Origin: JBFLYZ01 sp040756415
GTDB lineage: Bacteria; Bacteroidota; Bacteroidia; JADZBD01
Direction: 5' to 3'
Length of the DNA stretch: 17,373 nt
NCBI GenBank assembly: GCA_040756415.1
Contig: JBFLYZ010000070.1
Location: 1 to 17,373, forward strand
Shown: piece after piece, positions 12,886 through 17,373 of the stretch
Numbering within the stretch: position 1 is the stretch's first letter
How the letters are laid out: each line of letters opens with the position of its first letter
The notes under the pieces: generated by a model
What the model saw: the letters and a program-made list of their open reading frames with translations, nothing else
Databases searched by the model: none
What the model was told of the DNA's origin: nothing
Position numbers and translations under genes: made by a program

Positions 12886-14481
12886 ATGAAGAACCCGGGC
12901 CGGCCGCTTATTTTCCTGTGCTTATGCATATGGGGCATTTGGTCGTGCCGCAAAGAGTTCGGCCGGCCCCAATGGGATATTGACGGCCTGGCGCCCATCG
13001 TCACGACCTCGCTCGATTTCGATAACATCCTGGCCGATTCCCTGCTGCAGGAGAACCCCGATAACTCCCTGACCCTGGTCTACAACAATAACCTGTACAG
13101 CTTTACAGCGGATTCGCTTTTCGAGATACCCGATACCAGCATTGATACGGCATATGTATGGCAGTTTATCAATCCGCTGATCTTAAACCCGGGAGATATC
13201 CTGATAGCCGGTGCTCCGCAAAATACGGTGTACAACATCAATGGCGCTCAGCTCAGAAAGGTGATCATACGCTCGGGCTACATGAAAGTGGAGGTCAAGA
13301 ACGAGATCAGGGAAGTGTGCAAGGTGATCTACCAGATCCCCCTGGCCACTAAGAACAGCCAGCCCTTCAGCAAGCTGATCACCATCCCGGCCGCTACTAC
13401 CAGCGGTCCTTCATTTTTTACCGATACTTTCAATCTGAACGGTTATACCATTGACCTGACCGGTCCCAGCGGGAATGGCTACAACACGGTCAGCTACAGC
13501 ATTACCGCTTATGTGGATTCGGCCGGAGCCCAGACCACCGTAAACCAATTCGACAGCGTGGGTATAACCAACAGCTTCCTGGACATGGTGCCGCAATACG
13601 CACTGGGCTACTTCGGCCAGGGAATATATGCTTCGGCCGACACTTCCGCTTTCACCATGTTCAACCGCATCGTTGACGGCACTTTACGCGTGGATTCTGT
13701 GAACATCAAGCTGAACGTGATCAACGAGGCCGGCATTGACGCCCGGTTCAATATCGGAAGCCTCACGTCCATCAATTCCCGCACGGGCAGCAGCGTGCCT
13801 CTTTCCCATCCTGTCATCGGATCTACGGTCAACATCACACGCGCCTTCGATGCGGCCGGAACGGTCATTCCCACGATCTATTCCACCGCCCTTTACCGAT
13901 GGAACTCCAACATCATTCCCATGATCGAGAACCTGCCCGATAAAATAGGCTATTCGGTGAACGCGGAGGTCAACCCGCTCGGAAATATATCGGGCAGCAA
14001 CGATTTCATTTATTACGGCATGGGCCTGAAGGTGAACCTCGATATGGAGATACCGCTTTCATTCGCGGCCGACCGCCTCACCCTGGTGGATACGGTGGAT
14101 CTCGACATCTCTGCCGAGGCCGAAAATGTGAACAGCGCTACCCTTCATCTCTATGCGAACAACGGCTTTCCCTTCGAAACCTCCGTGCAACTCTACCTGC
14201 TCGATGGTAACAATGCCATCGTGGATTCCATCATGCCGGCCGTCAACACCATCGATGAGGCGCCTGTTGACGCGAACAATATCGTGATCCAGCCGAAAAT
14301 GACGCGGCTCGTCATTCCGCTTGATGCGAACAAGCTAGCGGTCATGAAAAGCACCAGGAAGATGATGATCAAAATAAAGCTCAATACCGCCAATTACCCC
14401 CAGTATGTGAAGATATACAGCTCGTATAAGATCGATGTGCAACTGGTTGGCGATTTCAATTACCACATCAGCGCCCGATAA
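12886..14481 (+). CDS. Large lipoprotein of unknown function
   Basis: 531 residues. Lipoprotein signal at 1-20 with Cys21 (IWSC followed by RKEF). The mature protein is rich in beta-strand and in Asn, Asp, Thr and Ile, without obvious helices or catalytic motifs. Recognisable pieces are WDIDGLAPIVTTSLDFDNIL near the start, a middle with repeated short strands (VEVKNEIREVCKVIYQ, SVNAEVNPLGNISGSND), and a C-terminal half with DLDISAEAENVNSATLHLY resembling an Ig-like or adhesin sandwich. I do not recognise a named family; similar proteins are found in Bacteroidota. It is followed after 1 nt by the start of an outer-membrane barrel protein, so the pair probably works as one surface or periplasmic unit, with the lipoprotein held in the outer membrane beside the barrel. 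Confidence 0.85.
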   Translation: MKNPGRPLIFLCLCIWGIWSCRKEFGRPQWDIDGLAPIVTTSLDFDNILADSLLQENPDNSLTLVYNNNLYSFTADSLFEIPDTSIDTAYVWQFINPLILNPGDILIAGAPQNTVYNINGAQLRKVIIRSGYMKVEVKNEIREVCKVIYQIPLATKNSQPFSKLITIPAATTSGPSFFTDTFNLNGYTIDLTGPSGNGYNTVSYSITAYVDSAGAQTTVNQFDSVGITNSFLDMVPQYALGYFGQGIYASADTSAFTMFNRIVDGTLRVDSVNIKLNVINEAGIDARFNIGSLTSINSRTGSSVPLSHPVIGSTVNITRAFDAAGTVIPTIYSTALYRWNSNIIPMIENLPDKIGYSVNAEVNPLGNISGSNDFIYYGMGLKVNLDMEIPLSFAADRLTLVDTVDLDISAEAENVNSATLHLYANNGFPFETSVQLYLLDGNNAIVDSIMPAVNTIDEAPVDANNIVIQPKMTRLVIPLDANKLAVMKSTRKMMIKIKLNTANYPQYVKIYSSYKIDVQLVGDFNYHISAR

Positions 14482-14482
14482 C

Positions 14483-15742
14483 GTGAAGCCCTTCCCCTGC
14501 CTGCTCTTCCTGCTTAACCTCTGCCTCGCGGCCCCCGCACTTATGGCCCAGGACAAGGACACTTCGCAGTACGAGGCACCCTTCATGGAAGGCGAGCTCT
14601 TTGCTGATTATTTCTTCAACTCCTCTGCCCTCACCACCGAGTTTGTGAATACGGTCTATTCGGGCGGCTACATCACTGCGGATATCAAGGACCGCGTTAC
14701 CGGCAAGCTCAGGTACAGCAACCGTTTCGGGGCCGACCTCAATTATGGCGCTGTGTTTCGCTGCAAGCCGGCATCCTTCTTCGGCAGGAACGATATCTAC
14801 TGGTCGGCCGGCTTCCGCGACCGCCTGCACCTGGACGGGGTCTTTTCGCAGGACCTGTATAAAGTGGCGCTGTACGGCAACAAGCAATTTGCGGGGCAAA
14901 GCGCTGACCTGGGCAATACCCGGTTCAACCTGCTTCGCTTCCAGCAACTGCAGTTCGGCATCGTGATACAAGGCGATTCAGCGCACGGGGATTACGGGTT
15001 CTCCTTCTCGCTGCTGAAAGGAGAGCAGAACATGGCCCTGGATGTGGACCGGGCTATACTCAGCACCAGCGCTGACGGCACCGAGATCGACCTGGACCTG
15101 GCCATGAACATGCGCAGGAGCGATACGGCCAGCACGGGGCCTCGCGCCTTCAACGGGTATGGGGCTTCGTTCGATCTTTTTTATGAGATACCTTATGTGA
15201 CCTGGTATAATTACGGCACCATGCGCCTCGACATCTTCGACCTGGGCCTGATCCGATGGAACAACAGGTCCATGTACCTTAAACACGACTCGCTGTACCA
15301 TTACGATGGCATAGAGATCAATGACCTGAACGACCTGCAGAACCAGACCATCCCCTCGGGGAATGCCGACAGCGTGGTGAACGCCAATTTCCATTACAGC
15401 CGCGAGCCCTACACCACCTTCCTTCCGGCAGTGTTCAGCATCAGCGCCACCACCTATTACGGGAAAAAATTCATTTTCGAGAAAGGCATCAGCTACCGCT
15501 TCAATGCCAACTGCAGGCCTTACTATTACGCCAATTTCTCCTGGTTCATCCGGCCTGCCGTAATGGTATCGGCCATTGCTGCGTATGGAGGTTACGGTAA
15601 TTTCAATGCGGGGGCCGAGCTGGAAGCACGCATCTTTAAGAATTACATGATCCATATCGACAGCTATTACCTGCTAGGCTACCTCATGCCCAAAAAATTC
15701 TGCGGGCAGGGAATTACAATAGGGCTTTCGGGAAAATTCTAG
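14483..15742 (+). CDS. Outer-membrane protein, probably DUF5723-type barrel
   Basis: 419 residues from the GTG at 14483. Signal peptide MKPFPCLLFLLNLCLAAPALMAQ (1-23). The body is a run of amphipathic strands rich in Tyr, Phe and Gly, for example RFGADLNYGAVFRCK, DIYWSAGFRDRLHL and YYYANFSWFIRPAVMVSAIA, and the chain ends in ITIGLSGKF, a terminal Phe typical of proteins inserted by BAM. Size and style resemble the DUF5723 family of Bacteroidota outer-membrane proteins; I hold that assignment at moderate confidence. An ATG at 14435 would overlap the upstream gene by 47 bases and place 16 extra residues before the signal peptide, so the GTG, one base after the upstream TAA, is preferred. The gene abuts ispH end to end with no gap. 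Confidence 0.82.
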   Translation: MKPFPCLLFLLNLCLAAPALMAQDKDTSQYEAPFMEGELFADYFFNSSALTTEFVNTVYSGGYITADIKDRVTGKLRYSNRFGADLNYGAVFRCKPASFFGRNDIYWSAGFRDRLHLDGVFSQDLYKVALYGNKQFAGQSADLGNTRFNLLRFQQLQFGIVIQGDSAHGDYGFSFSLLKGEQNMALDVDRAILSTSADGTEIDLDLAMNMRRSDTASTGPRAFNGYGASFDLFYEIPYVTWYNYGTMRLDIFDLGLIRWNNRSMYLKHDSLYHYDGIEINDLNDLQNQTIPSGNADSVVNANFHYSREPYTTFLPAVFSISATTYYGKKFIFEKGISYRFNANCRPYYYANFSWFIRPAVMVSAIAAYGGYGNFNAGAELEARIFKNYMIHIDSYYLLGYLMPKKFCGQGITIGLSGKF

Positions 15743-16978
15743 TCAGTTCTTCATCTGCAGCTCGAACGCCCGCATCACCTCTCCCACTTCTTTCGAACCG
15801 GGGAAGAAAGAAACGATACGCTGCAGCACAGCGTCAACGATGGAATCGGGGCAGGAGGCTCCGCTGGTGAGGATGATATCCACCGGCCTTTTGCCGGGAA
15901 GATATCCCTGTGTGGTCACCTGTTCCTGCTTGTGAAAATTATAGTGGTTGATCACCTTTTCGGAAAGGATCTCTTTCTGGGAAGAGATAAAATAAGTCGG
16001 CAGCCTGGCCTCGCACAGCTCTACAATATGCGAGGTATTGGAGCTGTTGTAGCCACCCACCACAATGGCCAGGTCGGCCTGCTGCTGCAACAGCCCGTAG
16101 GTGGCTTCCTGGTTCTCGTTAGTGGCATAGCAGAGCGTGTCGCGGGTATCGGCAAAATGCTCTTTGATCTTCGCTTCACCGAATTTCTGCTTCATGACCA
16201 GGCGGAAATAATCAGCTATCTCCTGGGTTTCGGTGGCCAGCATGGTGGTTTGGTTGATCACGCCTACCCGTTCGAGGTCCTTAAGCGGATCGAAACTGGC
16301 CGAGCAGCGGTCCCTGAACAGGGCGTTGAACTCTTCCAGGCCTATCTCCCCGAGAATGAAAGCGCCCAGCTTTTTAGCTTCTTTGATATCCTTTACAATG
16401 ATGGAGTGCGAATAGATCTCGCTGCGTGAAAAGGTGGCGCGGGTTTCCTCGTGATTATGTTTTCCGTGTATGATCACCGTATAGCCTCCCGAGCCCAGCT
16501 TTTCCGCCTTCTTCCACACGCGCTCTACAAAAGGACAGGTGGTATCGTACTTATGCACCTCTATGCCTCTTTGATACAGCTCCTTTTCTATTTTCAGCGT
16601 GGTGCCGAAGGCGGGTATGATCACGATATCATCGGGCCTCAGTTCATCGAAAGGGATGATCTGGTTGCCTGCGGTATCCATCAGAAAGCGCACACCCCTC
16701 TGAACAAGGTCGTTGTTCACTTCGGGATTATGTATCATCTGGCTGAGCAGGAAGATGCGCCTGCCGGGATTTTCGTCCACGGCCTTGAACGATATCTCGA
16801 TGGCATTCTCTACGCCATAACAGAAGCCGAAGTGGCGGGCTATGAAAAAGCGCACGGGCCCGAAATCGAGTACAGTAGGCGTAAAATCCTCCTTATGCTT
16901 ATCGTGCTCCCTGCGCAGGTTCTTGATGCGCGATATGACCGGGCTGCGGTAAAATTCGGGTATGGCGAAGGATTTCAC
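15743..16978 (-). CDS. ispH: 4-hydroxy-3-methylbut-2-enyl diphosphate reductase IspH (long form)
   Basis: Last enzyme of the MEP pathway: reduces HMBPP to IPP and DMAPP in the cytoplasm with a [4Fe-4S] cluster. All three cluster ligands are visible: Cys53 in HFGFCYGVENA, Cys148 in DTTCPF, and Cys283 in DTLCYATNENQ; His83 (MIHNPEV), His174 and Glu177/178 (GKHNHEET), and the SSNTSH and SGASCPD segments complete the substrate site. At 411 residues it is about 95 longer than the E. coli enzyme; the extra parts are an N-terminal extension (1-43) and an insertion after LGAFIL (about 210-240), both usual in Bacteroidota and cyanobacterial long-form enzymes. The start is GTG; the following KSFAIPEFYRSP resembles the beginnings of related long-form proteins, and no Met precedes Cys53. 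A PemK-like gene ends 9 nt upstream. Confidence 0.97.
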   Translation of the reverse strand: MKSFAIPEFYRSPVISRIKNLRREHDKHKEDFTPTVLDFGPVRFFIARHFGFCYGVENAIEISFKAVDENPGRRIFLLSQMIHNPEVNNDLVQRGVRFLMDTAGNQIIPFDELRPDDIVIIPAFGTTLKIEKELYQRGIEVHKYDTTCPFVERVWKKAEKLGSGGYTVIIHGKHNHEETRATFSRSEIYSHSIIVKDIKEAKKLGAFILGEIGLEEFNALFRDRCSASFDPLKDLERVGVINQTTMLATETQEIADYFRLVMKQKFGEAKIKEHFADTRDTLCYATNENQEATYGLLQQQADLAIVVGGYNSSNTSHIVELCEARLPTYFISSQKEILSEKVINHYNFHKQEQVTTQGYLPGKRPVDIILTSGASCPDSIVDAVLQRIVSFFPGSKEVGEVMRAFELQMKN

Positions 16979-16987
16979 AGAGGAAAA

Positions 16988-17344
16988 CTATAACTCAACA
17001 CCAAAGACCTTAAGGTTTAATTCCTTAATCAATTCCCGAAAAGGCTCGATTCGCATTTCATTCACTCTCTTACCACTCACTATAGTTTCTACCTTCAGGA
17101 AGTTGATTAGAAACAATCTCGCTTTCGATCCTTTTTCTTTCAACGGATGAACGAACATAGAATCATCAAGAGGAAAACTATAATCATTGTTTCGGTCAAA
17201 ATATGGAGAATCTGTAATCATCATCCCTAAAAACTGCCTCTCTTCAGAATTGATTTCCTCTGGTGACAAAACAATAACAAGATGATTTTCTCTAGTATTG
17301 GAACCAAACACGACATTTACAACATCGCGTCTACAAATCTTCAT
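16988..17344 (-). CDS. PemK/MazF-like protein (possible type II toxin)
   Basis: 118 residues. The start RDVVNVVFG, followed by HLVIVLSPEE, FLGMMITDSP, DYSFPLDDSMF and ARLFLINFLKVETIVSG, follows the strand order of the PemK/MazF SH3-like barrel, with a C-terminal helix IEPFRELIKEL. MazF-type proteins are endoribonucleases cleaving mRNA or tRNA, held by an antitoxin. Two cautions: the classical Arg and Ser/Thr catalytic positions cannot be assigned by eye (Arg18 and Thr44 are candidates), and no antitoxin is seen; only 29 bases upstream remain in the window, and they hold stop codons in one frame. By hand count GC is about 36% over 17041-17340, against about 50-60% in ispH, which suggests acquisition. 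It lies in the same direction as ispH, 9 nt ahead of it. Confidence 0.6.
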   Translation of the reverse strand: MKICRRDVVNVVFGSNTRENHLVIVLSPEEINSEERQFLGMMITDSPYFDRNNDYSFPLDDSMFVHPLKEKGSKARLFLINFLKVETIVSGKRVNEMRIEPFRELIKELNLKVFGVEL

Positions 17345-17373
17345 ATTGTCTTAGGGTACTTATTAAGGTGGGC

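Noticed and set aside
14435..14482. ATG start of the barrel gene inside the large lipoprotein gene
   Set aside because: It adds 16 residues before the signal peptide and overlaps the upstream gene by 47 bases; the GTG at 14483 fits better.
1..17373. CRISPR array, insertion sequence, prophage or tRNA gene
   Set aside because: I found no spaced direct repeats, transposase motifs, phage genes or cloverleaf sequences; gaps between genes are short and accounted for.

Overview
The window looks like ordinary chromosome from a member of the Bacteroidota, perhaps Chitinophagales or Sphingobacteriales; I cannot place it more finely. The evidence is a C-terminal type A sorting domain of the type IX secretion system (T9SS), a DUF4199 protein, MORN-repeat (YwqK-like) proteins, long-form IspH, signal peptides ending in Ala-Gln, promoter boxes of the TAnnTTTG type, and no Shine-Dalgarno sequences before the starts. 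GC content is moderate (about 50-60% where I counted by hand), except for the last ~380 bases, which fall to about 36%.

Layout. (1) Bases 30-2173, minus strand: mnmA (tRNA 2-thiouridylase) behind a secreted MORN-repeat protein, coupled by a TAATG overlap. (2) 2299-4577, minus: four tightly packed genes, namely a T9SS cargo, a small exported protein, gmhA and gmhB (heptose precursor synthesis). (3) 4783-6000, plus: an outer-membrane beta-barrel and a small lipoprotein separated by a 12-bp stem-loop. (4) 5976-8691, minus: DUF4199 membrane protein, polyprenyl-phosphate GT2 glycosyltransferase and GT4 glycosyltransferase, with junctions of 2 nt or less. (5) 8771-8867, plus: the small bacterial SRP RNA (ffs), missed by protein-only annotation, with its own promoter and T8 terminator. 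(6) 9004-12309, plus: transaldolase, a YciO-type protein, a TPR lipoprotein and rarA. (7) 12317-12769, minus: a four-helix membrane protein. (8) 12886-15742, plus: a large lipoprotein followed after 1 nt by an outer-membrane barrel protein. (9) 15743-16978, minus: ispH. (10) 16988-17344, minus: an AT-rich PemK/MazF-like gene just upstream of ispH, probably acquired.

How it fits together. Most blocks serve the cell envelope: heptose for LPS, lipid-linked sugar transfer, outer-membrane proteins and lipoproteins, T9SS export and SRP targeting. The rest are housekeeping genes (mnmA, tal, yciO, rarA, ispH).

I see no clear new defence or mobile system. The observations most worth a check are: a set of near-leaderless promoters that the SRP RNA start lets one calibrate; a minus-strand G-quadruplex motif and a 5'-terminal stem-loop at the transaldolase promoter; the T9SS-cargo/heptose operon; a GmhB-like phosphatase lacking two of four zinc ligands; a YciO protein lacking both TsaC signature motifs; a coupled lipoprotein/barrel pair of unknown role; and the AT-rich PemK-like gene whose partner, if any, lies outside the window.
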